From assembly GCA_016201185.1 (NCBI GenBank), contig JACQDG010000016.1, positions 1 through 8,776 on the forward strand: a DNA stretch of 8,776 bases, read 5' to 3'. The notes beneath the pieces are model-generated. The model saw only the letters and a list, made by a program, of their open reading frames with translations, was not told where the DNA came from and ran no database searches. Made by a program: the position numbers and the translations under genes. This stretch comes from Acidobacteriota bacterium. Its GTDB lineage: Bacteria; Acidobacteriota; Terriglobia; Bryobacterales; JACQDG01. Numbering within the stretch: position 1 is the first letter of the stretch; each line of letters begins with the position of its first letter. This document shows positions 1 through 8,191 of the stretch, one piece after another.

Positions 1-1
1 C

Positions 2-124
2 CTTGTTGGTCTGGAGGAGCGGAGGCGCGCCGCTCGCGAGCGAATGCGTGCCCTGATGGAGCGCGGCCTGGTCGAAGTGGGTCCGATTACGTGGAAGCGC
101 GAGGACCTTTATGAGCGCAAGTGA
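2..124 (+). CDS. Probable type II antitoxin, C-terminal end only (cut by left window edge)
   Basis: Reading from base 2 gives 40 residues without a stop, beginning LVGLEERRRAARERMRALME and ending PITWKREDLYERK, closed by TGA at 122-124. A charged helix followed by a W-x-R-E-x-L-Y-x-R tail is typical of the toxin-wrapping end of small antitoxins encoded just before PIN toxins. The next gene starts inside this one with a 14-base overlap, and that gene's ribosome binding site (GAGGA, 101-105) also lies within it, which fits translational coupling of an antitoxin-toxin pair. The N-terminal DNA-binding domain lies outside the window, so the family (AbrB, Phd, ribbon-helix-helix) cannot be named. 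The role is inferred mainly from position and length. Confidence 0.6.
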   Translation, partial: LVGLEERRRAARERMRALMERGLVEVGPITWKREDLYERK

Positions 125-548
125 AGGCCCGGCCTTCATTGACACAAACATTCTGGTATATGCGCTCGAAAAGACCCCTTCCCCGCGAAAGACGCACGCC
201 CAGACTCTGATCCTTCGGCTAACGGCAGAAGACCGCCTGCGAATCTGCACCCAGGTCCTGCAGGAGCTTTTCGTAACCCTGACCCGGAAGGGCCTCCACG
301 CTTGCTCGCCCGATGAGGCTATTAGCTTCCTGGAGCAGCTAAGCGTCTGGCCGCTCTTCCTTATTGACTTCCCCGCCATCCACGACGCGGCGTTGCTGTC
401 GCGCGACGCCAGCATTTCTTTCTGGGATGCCCTCATCGTTGTGGCTGCGGCGCGCAGTGGCGCAAACTCTCTGTACACCGAGGATCTCAGCCACGGAGAA
501 AAACTTCTCGGCGTCGAAATCGTCAACCCGTTTCGCGAGGTGGTGTAG
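111..548 (+). CDS. vapC: VapC-like PIN-domain ribonuclease toxin
   Basis: This 145-residue protein has the normal length of a VapC toxin and the PIN fold pattern. FIDTNILVYA gives Asp11 near the N-terminus, QVLQELF gives Glu52, SFWDALIV gives Asp106, and LYTEDLSHG gives Asp125 (or Glu124). These four acidic residues match the Mg2+-binding site of PIN nucleases. Known family members cut tRNA, rRNA or mRNA to stop growth when the partner antitoxin is degraded; the target here cannot be read from sequence. The ATG at 111 follows GAGGA by five bases and overlaps the end of the preceding probable antitoxin, so the two form a TA module. The DUF1501 gene follows 39 bases downstream on the same strand. 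Confidence 0.88.
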   Translation: MSASEGPAFIDTNILVYALEKTPSPRKTHAQTLILRLTAEDRLRICTQVLQELFVTLTRKGLHACSPDEAISFLEQLSVWPLFLIDFPAIHDAALLSRDASISFWDALIVVAAARSGANSLYTEDLSHGEKLLGVEIVNPFREVV

Positions 549-587
549 AATGGGACAACGGCTGCGCTGCGCGGGAGAGCAAGCGAC

Positions 588-2051
<1,464 letters not shown>

Positions 2052-2096
2052 AGCCCACCTGGTAATCCTAGTACGTTTTACCGGCTTGCCGCCGGC

Positions 2097-2124
2097 TTGA
2101 TTTTGCGGTGCGCCGGTGTATCCT
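2097..2124 (+). promoter_or_regulatory. Possible sigma70-type promoter giving a near-leaderless transcript
   Basis: TTGATT (2097-2102) and TATCCT (2119-2124) are separated by 16 bases and each matches four of six consensus bases. The -10-like box ends eight bases before the GTG chosen as start of the next gene at 2133, and no Shine-Dalgarno sequence precedes that GTG. This would fit transcription starting at or just before the start codon. It is pattern matching only and could be chance. Confidence 0.28.
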
Positions 2125-2132
2125 TAGCTACT

Positions 2133-4523
2133 GTGATCCCCCCGGTCCAAACGCTGGCCCAACTGTTTCTACACGCTGCAGCCTACGACAAGCCGGACCA
2201 CTTGCTGGTTAAAGAAGGGGATACCTATACCTCCCTCTCCTCGAACGAATTCCATCGCCGGGTGGCGCGGTTGCACCTGGAGCTGCGACGTCTGGGTCTG
2301 CGGCGGGGTGAGCGCTGCGCCCTGGTTACGGAGAACCGCTGGGAAGGGACGGTGGCCAACTTTGCCATGATGACTGCCGGGCTTGTCAGCGTCCCCCTGG
2401 ATCCCACGCTTGCCGGCGAAGGAGCGCACTCCCTTTTGGAGAGATCTGGCGCGCGCGCTATTTTTGTGGCCACCCTCGCCCAGCAGGAGAAAATCGACGC
2501 CGTCTGGAAGCGGTTGCCATCCCTTGACTTGGTCATTGTGTACGAGGGGGAATCCCGAGGACCGCTCAGCAGGGTGTTTGGGCTCTCCCAGCTGATTGGC
2601 TGCGGAAGTGTCGACTACATGGAGCGCCAGGAGTTTCAAGCATCGTTGGAGGCTGTGCGACCTGACGACCCGGCCTGCATTCTTTATGCCTCCGACGCGA
2701 CGGGAGCCCCTGAGAGCACCGTGTTGACGCATGCCGACCTGGTAAGCAACGTAGTGGAAAACGACCTCGATATTCGCTCCGACGACGTGGCTCTCTGCTT
2801 TCTGCCTGTCTTTCATCCCTATGAGCGAACGTTAGAGTACAGCCTCTACCTGCACGGCGCCGGCGTGGCCTATCTCGGCGAGAGGGAGGCTCTGCCGTCG
2901 AGCCTCCGGCAGGTGAAACCCACGTTGATAGCGGCGGTCCCGGAGCTGCTTGAGAAGATCTGTGATTGCATGATGGAGGGCCATGACGAGTCCTCGTCCC
3001 AGAAATGGAAACTTGCTCAGTGGGCGCTTCAAGTCGGTCTGCAAACCTCCGCCTATCGGCCGGAAAAACGGCCCATGCCGCTGGCGTGGAAGATTAAGCT
3101 CCTCCTCGCCGAACACCTCGTGCTTTCCAGATTGCGAGCGCAAGTGGGCGGAAGCATCCGCCAGGTCCTGTGTAGCGGCGCGCCGCTGGACCGCGACCTG
3201 GCGCGGTTCTTTTACGCCGCTGGTGTGCCCACGCTGGAACTCTATGGCCGGAACGAAAGCTATTTCGCGCTCGCCGTCAAGAGGTCCGCAGCGGCCGGCG
3301 CCAAGGACGCAATCTTGCCCGAAGGAGGTCTGCAGCTCCCACTGCCCTTCCTGAACCATTCTGCCGGTACTGAAACCATTGGACCACGGCTGGTCGAAGT
3401 CGGCCCCCAGATGGAACTTCCCTTCTCGTGGGCTTCTGGGAGCACTGAGCCCCTCGATCCGAGCGCTTTGTCCATCGGCGAGCGCGACGGGAGCGGGCGC
3501 GCCCGGCGCGCGGTTCACGCGGTTCTTGCGGACATACCCTCCAACGGGGCACTGACGGGCATCCAGGGATATCTGCCGTTGCTCCCGCTTGTTTCGGGCA
3601 ACTTCTTGAAGGGCTGCGCACGAGGGATTCGGAAATCCACCCGCTATCTTGCTGCCGCGACAAAGGACACGGTGGTCTTCTTCCGCGGCCGGATCGTACC
3701 CCTTGCGGTTGCCGGCCTAAAGCGTGCCCGGCGGGTCGTCAGGGCGATATTTGTGCGCTTACAACCCCTTAAACGCGTTCCGGCTGCCGCCCAGCGCCGG
3801 TTGAGGGAAATAATTCAGATCCCGGCGCGCCGCGGTCTGGCTGTGGAGGGTCCCAAGAGCTCTTCCGACAGTGGGGACCTCGAAAGCCCGGACTCTTACA
3901 GTGCCCGACAAAACAGGAGCTTCCCCCAGGTTGCCGCGCAGGCAAACAAGGCCGGATTGGAGGCCAAGGTTGTGGTACCGTCAGTCATCCATCTGCTCCA
4001 GAGCCCAGCCCGGCACCGGCTTGGGGGTGCGGCTGATAGCGGATTGACGCAGGCGCAAAAGGTTCCCGGCGCCCGACGAGGCAGGGGCGCGAAGCGGGCG
4101 GGCGAGCGGACCCGAAACTGGCTGACCCGCACGGAGGGCGAACGGCTGCTCGAATCACCGGACCCATCGACCCTGAAGGGTAAGCGAGACTGTGCGCTGC
4201 TGGCCGTCATGATTGGGTGCGGCCTGACCTCCGAAGAAGCGGCGGCTCTCACTTTTGAGCATATCCGACAATCTCAAGGCCGTTGGATGTTCGTGAACCT
4301 GGCGGTTAAAGGCGGCCCCGGCCGGATCCTGGCAGTACCTTCCTGGGCGAAGGAAGCTTTGGATGTGTGGACCAGAGCTTTGGGGCTGGATAGCGGCCCG
4401 GTGTTCCGTCCAGTCGATAGGGCCCGCATCACCAAGGCGGGCATAACACCGCGATCGATTCTTGCAACCGTAAGAGCTTACGCAAGGAAGGTCAACGTGG
4501 ATATCAAAGGCATCCTTCGATGA
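2133..4523 (+). CDS. Fusion protein: truncated, degenerate acyl-CoA-synthetase-like domain, basic linker, and truncated tyrosine-recombinase-like domain
   Basis: The protein has 796 residues from GTG 2133. An in-frame TTG at 2097 would add 12 residues, but homology to adenylating enzymes begins near VQTLAQLFLHAA, just after the GTG. Residues 1-385 resemble long-chain acyl-CoA synthetases: RRGERCALVTENRWEGTVANFA, then CFLPVFHPYERTLEYS, then a GAPLDRDLARFFYAAG stretch, then ELYGRNES (369-376). The phosphate loop (185-200, normally YTSGTTGxPKGxxxTH) reads YASDATGAPESTVLTH, with Glu194 replacing the usual Lys. The TGD motif, hinge and C-terminal catalytic Lys domain are absent. Residues 388-650 are an unrecognised linker with a basic helix-prone part (about 489-567). 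Residues 663-796 resemble a phage-integrase catalytic domain but lack its first Arg and end before HxxR. Acyl-CoA ligation or DNA strand exchange therefore seems unlikely. The uninterrupted frame argues for a retained, repurposed protein. Its function is unknown. Confidence 0.75.
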   Translation: MIPPVQTLAQLFLHAAAYDKPDHLLVKEGDTYTSLSSNEFHRRVARLHLELRRLGLRRGERCALVTENRWEGTVANFAMMTAGLVSVPLDPTLAGEGAHSLLERSGARAIFVATLAQQEKIDAVWKRLPSLDLVIVYEGESRGPLSRVFGLSQLIGCGSVDYMERQEFQASLEAVRPDDPACILYASDATGAPESTVLTHADLVSNVVENDLDIRSDDVALCFLPVFHPYERTLEYSLYLHGAGVAYLGEREALPSSLRQVKPTLIAAVPELLEKICDCMMEGHDESSSQKWKLAQWALQVGLQTSAYRPEKRPMPLAWKIKLLLAEHLVLSRLRAQVGGSIRQVLCSGAPLDRDLARFFYAAGVPTLELYGRNESYFALAVKRSAAAGAKDAILPEGGLQLPLPFLNHSAGTETIGPRLVEVGPQMELPFSWASGSTEPLDPSALSIGERDGSGRARRAVHAVLADIPSNGALTGIQGYLPLLPLVSGNFLKGCARGIRKSTRYLAAATKDTVVFFRGRIVPLAVAGLKRARRVVRAIFVRLQPLKRVPAAAQRRLREIIQIPARRGLAVEGPKSSSDSGDLESPDSYSARQNRSFPQVAAQANKAGLEAKVVVPSVIHLLQSPARHRLGGAADSGLTQAQKVPGARRGRGAKRAGERTRNWLTRTEGERLLESPDPSTLKGKRDCALLAVMIGCGLTSEEAAALTFEHIRQSQGRWMFVNLAVKGGPGRILAVPSWAKEALDVWTRALGLDSGPVFRPVDRARITKAGITPRSILATVRAYARKVNVDIKGILR
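2685..2732 (+). other. Degenerate adenylation-domain phosphate-binding motif (A3) within the fusion gene
   Basis: The codons read YASDATGAPESTVLTH. Against the family pattern Y-T-S-G-T-T-G-x-P-K-G-V-x-L-T-H, the first Gly is Asp188, the following Thr is Ala189, and the conserved P-K-G is P-E-S (193-195). The flanking context (DPACIL before, ADLVSN after) is well conserved, so the alignment is not in doubt. The charge reversal at the Lys position argues against normal ATP phosphate binding. Confidence 0.7.
4119..4523 (+). other. Tyrosine-recombinase-like catalytic segment, truncated and lacking key residues
   Basis: The segment starts WLTRTEGERLLESPDPSTLKG and continues KRDCALLAVMIGCGLTSEEAAALTFEHI, the start of a phage_integrase (PF00589) domain of the kind common as stand-alone integrases in soil bacteria. 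The first catalytic Arg, expected right after GCGL, is Thr699. The beta-hairpin Lys is kept (Lys726 in VKGGPGR). The frame stops at TGA 4521-4523, where the HxxR box would be expected, so the second Arg, the His/Trp and the nucleophilic Tyr are all missing. Translation of all three frames down to 4584 shows no HxxR sequence, so a simple frameshift does not explain the loss. Confidence 0.7.
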
Positions 4524-4584
4524 AAGCAGCGCCATTCACCCATTCGGATTTCTCAAAGTACCGCAGCAAAAGTAGCGCCGGCTT

Positions 4585-5523
4585 CTAGTCCACCAGCACG
4601 GGGCAGGTCATGCAGTGAGCGCCGCCATTGCCAATAAACAGCTCCTCGCAAGGAAAGGCATCTAAGCGCCAGCCGACGGCCTTCATCTCCGAGGCGACGC
4701 GGACGGCCTGTTCGAAACCGATCGCCAGGCGGGAGCGGCGCGTGACGACGACATTCAGGTGCCCCCCGATGCGCTCCTCGTAGGTGATGGGGATGAACTC
4801 GAAGCCCCGCTTATCCAGGAACTCCAGGAACATGACCCAGCGCGGCTCGGCGCGCCCGGCTTCGAAAAGGCGGCAGGGAAAAACCTCGAAGACGTCCTTA
4901 TAGATCAGGCAAAGCTTCTCGTCCAGGACCATAAAGATTCCGTCGATGTGGATGTGGCCGAAGGGCAGCGGGACTTCCAGGAAATACTTCACGTCCTTGC
5001 CGAGGATCAGCTCGCGCAACGCGCGCAGGCCAACCTCGTTGGCCCGGTCGCAGAGAGAGGCGACGGCGGTGTCCTCGCCGACCATGGTTACGCCGCCACC
5101 CTCCAGGTATCCGGGCGACTCGATGCCCCCGAGCACCGGGATGCCGAGACGCTCGAAGGCGCGTCCCATCACCCACTGGTCCCACCAGCGCCCGCGTAAA
5201 TAGGGGCTCATCAGGACGGCGCCGCGCCGGAACACGGCCGCCAGGTCGCGGCTGTAGGTAATATTCGGACGGAGATCGATGTAGGCCAGCGCATCGTCGT
5301 CGCGCGCCAGCACCTCGCGCAGCAGCAGGGTTTCGACGCCGTGCTGCTGGAACAGGCACAGCATGGCGTTGTAGTCCGCCAAGAAGGCGTCGCGGACGAC
5401 CGGCCGCTTGAAGTGGAACTCCTTCAGCGTGCGCTCGGTCACCCTCTCCAGTTCGCGGCCGGGCCGGTGCATGAGCACGCGCTTCAGGTCACCGTAGGCC
5501 GATTTCACGCCGAAGCCGCTCAT
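4585..5523 (-). CDS. Arginine deiminase-like / amidinotransferase-fold hydrolase
   Basis: This 312-residue protein belongs to the guanidino-modifying superfamily (arginine deiminase, DDAH, amidinotransferase). Visible motifs are VLMHRPGRELERVT (16-29), PNITYSRDLAAV (86-97, with Arg92 and Asp93), YLEGGG (139-144, Glu141), HIHIDG (190-195, His192 and Asp194) and ELFIGNGGAHCMTCP (294-308, nucleophile Cys304). The start and end resemble arginine deiminase, whose C-terminal pattern is GRGGxRCMSMP. It is about 100 residues shorter than that enzyme (about 400 residues), probably because the helical insertion is absent, which brings it nearer to DDAH size. Likely chemistry is hydrolysis of a guanidinium to a ureido group, for example arginine to citrulline plus ammonia. 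The substrate is not certain. The ATG overlaps the upstream permease stop (ATGA), with AAAGGA six bases upstream, so the two are translationally coupled. Confidence 0.8.
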   Translation of the reverse strand: MSGFGVKSAYGDLKRVLMHRPGRELERVTERTLKEFHFKRPVVRDAFLADYNAMLCLFQQHGVETLLLREVLARDDDALAYIDLRPNITYSRDLAAVFRRGAVLMSPYLRGRWWDQWVMGRAFERLGIPVLGGIESPGYLEGGGVTMVGEDTAVASLCDRANEVGLRALRELILGKDVKYFLEVPLPFGHIHIDGIFMVLDEKLCLIYKDVFEVFPCRLFEAGRAEPRWVMFLEFLDKRGFEFIPITYEERIGGHLNVVVTRRSRLAIGFEQAVRVASEMKAVGWRLDAFPCEELFIGNGGAHCMTCPVLVD

Positions 5524-6908
5524 GCCAGATCCTTTCCCCCCAACCAGCGGTAGACGGGTACGCCGGTGGCGGTAAGCGCCACGCCGATCAGGGTGTCGCC
5601 CGGCCGGTAATAGAGGGCGCTCAACAGGAAAAGGGCCATGACAGCAATATAGACCAGCGGAATGAAAGGATAGCCCGGGGCGTGATAGGCATCCGGGCTT
5701 CGAGAAGAGCGCTTCCGAAGCTTGAAGATGGCGGCAACCATAAGAATATTCGTAGCCTGAAGGGGCACCACAAAGAAATTGACGATGCGGCTGAAGGAGC
5801 CGAAAAAAAGAAGCGCTGCGCTGGACATGAGAACCGAGAACACGATGGAGCCCGCGGGCACGGCAGTCCGGGAAGAGACCAGAGAAAGGGCCCGCAGATA
5901 GGGCTGCAGGCCGTGGCTGGCGGCGGTGAGATCGCGGTAGCGGGAAGCGGCGGCATAGACGAGACGGGGAAAGGTCATGACCAGGCCTCCCAGCGCGCCG
6001 AAGATCGAGATCATGATCAGGCCGGTGATGAAGTTGCCGCCGGTGGGGCCGAAGACCTGCTGTGCAACCCGGGAGGCGACCAGCGACGGCGCCTCGCGCA
6101 TGGCCTCCAGCGGCTCAACCCGGAGATAGGCGAAGTTGACCAGCAAATAAATGAGAGTGACGGCGCCCACGCCCAGATAAAGGCCGGCAGAGAGATTTTT
6201 CCGCGGGTTGACCACCTCGCCGGCCACGTGGGAAACGTCGATCCAGCCATCGTAAGTGAACATGACGGCTCCTAACCCCAGGCCGACCAGCTTGATGAAG
6301 GAAAACAAGCCACCAAGACTGCCGGCCTCTGCGGAAGCGTGGCCTGCCTGGCCCCCAGCGGGCGGATCGACGAGCAGCAGCGTCCCGAAGACGAGGGCCA
6401 GCAAGGCGACAATCTTCACGGCGGTGAGCAGGACCTGAGTCCAGCCGCCCCACTGAACGCCAAGCAGGTTAATCCCGGCAAACACGGCTATCGCCGCTAC
6501 GCCCCAGACCGGCGGGCGCCACCCGGAACGGACGCCGAGGAATTCGGCGAAGTAGGTGCCGAAGACAATCGCCACGCCAGCCACCGAGCCCGGCCCGCTC
6601 ACCCACATCTCCATCCAGATTTTCAAGAATGCCCAGAACGGCCCGAATCCCTCTCGGATGATGTGGAAGCTGGCGCCGGACTGCGGCAGCAGGCTGCTCA
6701 GCTCGGCCAGGGTCAGCGCTCCGCACAAGATGATCAGCCCGGACAGGCCCCAGAAAAAATAGACCTGCCAGGGGGCCCTGGCCACGGCAGCCAGCTCGCC
6801 CGGGGTGAAAAAAATGCCCGAGCCGAGCATGTCGCCTACCACCAGCGAAGCGACAGCCGAGAATCCAAGCTGGCGTCGCAGCGCTTCCGCCGAGGGGTTT
6901 GTTTTCAC
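5520..6908 (-). CDS. APC-superfamily amino-acid permease (LAT-like)
   Basis: This 462-residue integral membrane protein has about twelve hydrophobic segments, as expected for amino acid-polyamine-organocation transporters. The TM1 substrate motif is GSGIF (29-33, within VVGDMLGSGIFFTPGELAA). TM6 carries FTYDGWIDVSHVAGEVVNPRKNL (217-239), matching the YDGW...E..NPRRNLP pattern of L-type transporters such as SteT, many of which are exchangers. A Gly/Ala-rich loop at about 182-200 is low in conservation. The start is GTG at 6908: an in-frame TGA lies two codons upstream, so no longer N-terminus is possible. No strong Shine-Dalgarno sequence is visible. It is the first gene of an operon with the deiminase-like hydrolase, which suggests import of arginine or a similar guanidino compound, possibly in exchange for the product. 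The substrate is inferred from this neighbour only. Confidence 0.88.
   Translation of the reverse strand: MKTNPSAEALRRQLGFSAVASLVVGDMLGSGIFFTPGELAAVARAPWQVYFFWGLSGLIILCGALTLAELSSLLPQSGASFHIIREGFGPFWAFLKIWMEMWVSGPGSVAGVAIVFGTYFAEFLGVRSGWRPPVWGVAAIAVFAGINLLGVQWGGWTQVLLTAVKIVALLALVFGTLLLVDPPAGGQAGHASAEAGSLGGLFSFIKLVGLGLGAVMFTYDGWIDVSHVAGEVVNPRKNLSAGLYLGVGAVTLIYLLVNFAYLRVEPLEAMREAPSLVASRVAQQVFGPTGGNFITGLIMISIFGALGGLVMTFPRLVYAAASRYRDLTAASHGLQPYLRALSLVSSRTAVPAGSIVFSVLMSSAALLFFGSFSRIVNFFVVPLQATNILMVAAIFKLRKRSSRSPDAYHAPGYPFIPLVYIAVMALFLLSALYYRPGDTLIGVALTATGVPVYRWLGGKDLA
5530..5535 (-). promoter_or_regulatory. Ribosome binding site of the deiminase-like gene, inside the permease 3' end
   Basis: On the minus strand AAAGGA lies six bases before the ATG at 5523. 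The site is within the last codons of the permease gene, whose TGA overlaps the ATG. It decides the start of the hydrolase and supports one bicistronic message. Confidence 0.65.
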
Positions 6909-6916
6909 GGACCATC

Positions 6917-6945
6917 AGCGTACTCCAGGCTTCAGGGCGATGCAA
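6917..6945 (-). promoter_or_regulatory. Weak promoter-like pair before the permease-deiminase operon
   Basis: On the minus strand TTGCAT (6945-6940) and TACGCT (6922-6917) are 17 bases apart, each matching three of six consensus bases. The -10-like box ends eight bases before the GTG at 6908. The location in the 104-base divergent intergenic region is right for the operon promoter, but the match is weak. No convincing promoter was found for the opposite gene at 7013. Confidence 0.2.
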
Positions 6946-7012
6946 TCCCCTGCCGCTGACCGAGACGGTCCACTACTTGCTTTCTGCCCGCCCATTGCGT
7001 TTTCATGGATAC

Positions 7013-8188
7013 ATGAAACTCTCTTGTCGCTTATCCTTGTTTCTTATGGCGCTGCTCGCTGCGCTTTCATTGACCCCTGCCGTTCCCGGGGCGGAAAAAT
7101 CCGCCGGCAAGGGAGAATATTTCGTTTACATCGGCACCTACACCGGCGAGAAAAGCAAGGGCATTTACGCCTTCCGCTTCGATGCCGCCAAGGGTCAGGC
7201 CACGCCGCTCGGACTGGTCGCGGAGGAGTCGAATCCCTCCTTCCTCGCCGTCCACCCCAACCGCCGGTTCCTTTACGCGGTGAGCGAGATCGGTGACTAC
7301 CAGGGGAAGAAAAGCGGCGCCGTCAGCGCCTTCGCCATCGACCCGGCGAGCGGCAAGCTGACTTTCTTGAACAAGGTTCCCTCGCGCGGCGACGGCCCCT
7401 GCCACCTGAGCGTGGACAAATCGGGCAAGTGCGTGCTGGTGGCGAACTACGGCGGCGGCAGCGTGGCGGCGTTGCCGGTGAAGGAAGACGGAAGGCTGGG
7501 CGAAGCCTCGGCCTTCGTGCAGCACACCGGCTCGAGCGTGAACCCCCAGCGGCAGGAGGGGCCGCACGCCCACTCGATCAACGTTTCGCTCGACAACCGC
7601 TTTGCCGTGGCGGCAGACCTGGGCCTGGACGAGGTGCTGGTCTACCATCTGGACCCGGTGAAGGGGTCCCTCACCCCCAACGATCCTCCCTTCGCAAAGG
7701 TAAATCCGGGAGCCGGCCCGCGGCACTTTGCCTTTCATCCGGGCGGCCGTTTCGCTTATGTCATTAATGAGATACAGTCCACGGTGACCGCCTTCGCCTA
7801 CGACGCCTCCCGCGGGACTCTGAAGGAACTGCAGACCATCTCCACGTTGCCGGCGGGCTTTAAGGGCGAGAGCTACACGGCGGAGGTGCAGGTGCACCCC
7901 TCGGGGCGATTTCTCTACGGATCGAACCGGGGCCACGACAGCATCGCCGTCTTTGCCATCGATCCCGCCCAAGGCACGCTTACCGCCCTCGAGCAGGTCT
8001 CCACGCAGGGCAAGACGCCGCGCAACTTCGGCATCGACCCGACCGGCTCATATTTGTTCGCCGCGGACCAGGGCTCCGACAAGATCGTCCTTTTTCGCAT
8101 CGACCCGAAAACGGGCCGTCTGACGCCGACCGGCCAGACGCTCGAGGCGCCTTCGCCGGTCTGCGTGAAGTTTGTAGCGGTGAAATAG
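7013..8188 (+). CDS. Secreted lactonase-family beta-propeller protein (6-phosphogluconolactonase-like)
   Basis: From ATG 7013 the protein has 391 residues. MKLSCRLSLFLMALLAALSL followed by a small-residue stretch ending near Ala27 is a clear signal peptide, so the mature protein is probably periplasmic or secreted. The body is a seven-bladed propeller of the lactonase family PF10282 (Pgl/YbhE type). Repeated blade motifs include YFVYIGTYT, NPSFLAVHPNRRFLYAV, GPCHLSVDKSG, LVANYGGGSVAAL, GPHAHSINVSLDNRF, GAGPRHFAFHPGGRFAYVINE, VQVHPSGRFLYGSNRGHDSIAVF and PRNFGIDPTGSYLFAADQGSDKIVLFRID. Cytosolic relatives hydrolyse 6-phosphogluconolactone; an exported form more likely acts on another sugar lactone, so no symbol is given. 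An upstream ATG at 6899 is in frame but would bury the signal peptide and overlap the start of the divergent permease gene. The stop lies three bases from the stop of the next, convergent gene. Confidence 0.88.
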   Translation: MKLSCRLSLFLMALLAALSLTPAVPGAEKSAGKGEYFVYIGTYTGEKSKGIYAFRFDAAKGQATPLGLVAEESNPSFLAVHPNRRFLYAVSEIGDYQGKKSGAVSAFAIDPASGKLTFLNKVPSRGDGPCHLSVDKSGKCVLVANYGGGSVAALPVKEDGRLGEASAFVQHTGSSVNPQRQEGPHAHSINVSLDNRFAVAADLGLDEVLVYHLDPVKGSLTPNDPPFAKVNPGAGPRHFAFHPGGRFAYVINEIQSTVTAFAYDASRGTLKELQTISTLPAGFKGESYTAEVQVHPSGRFLYGSNRGHDSIAVFAIDPAQGTLTALEQVSTQGKTPRNFGIDPTGSYLFAADQGSDKIVLFRIDPKTGRLTPTGQTLEAPSPVCVKFVAVK

Positions 8189-8191
8189 AAC

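Noticed and set aside
2081..2104. Hairpin CCGGC-TTGCC-GCCGG followed by a short T run, as a terminator of the DUF1501 gene
   Set aside because: The stem is only five base pairs and the T tract is interrupted (CTTGATTTT), so it is too weak to call.
2097..2132. TTG at 2097 as start of the fusion gene
   Set aside because: It adds 12 residues outside the homologous region, has no ribosome binding site, and overlaps a possible -35 element. GTG 2133 fits better, though it is unproven.
2832..3518. Minus-strand open frame opposite the fusion gene, considered as evidence that the plus frame might be wrong
   Set aside because: The plus frame shows family motifs up to about base 3260 and again from 4119, while the antisense frame shows none.
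4119..4523. Active integrase marking an integrative element with attachment sites
   Set aside because: The recombinase segment lacks most catalytic residues, no tRNA gene or direct repeats were found nearby, and no other phage or conjugation genes are present.
6899..7012. ATG at 6899 as start of the lactonase gene
   Set aside because: It would put 38 polar residues before an obvious signal peptide and overlap the divergent permease start.
7067..7972. Minus-strand open frame (301 codons) opposite the lactonase gene
   Set aside because: Same shadow effect: the plus strand encodes a well-matched beta-propeller, while the antisense product is Arg/Gly/Val-rich without motifs.
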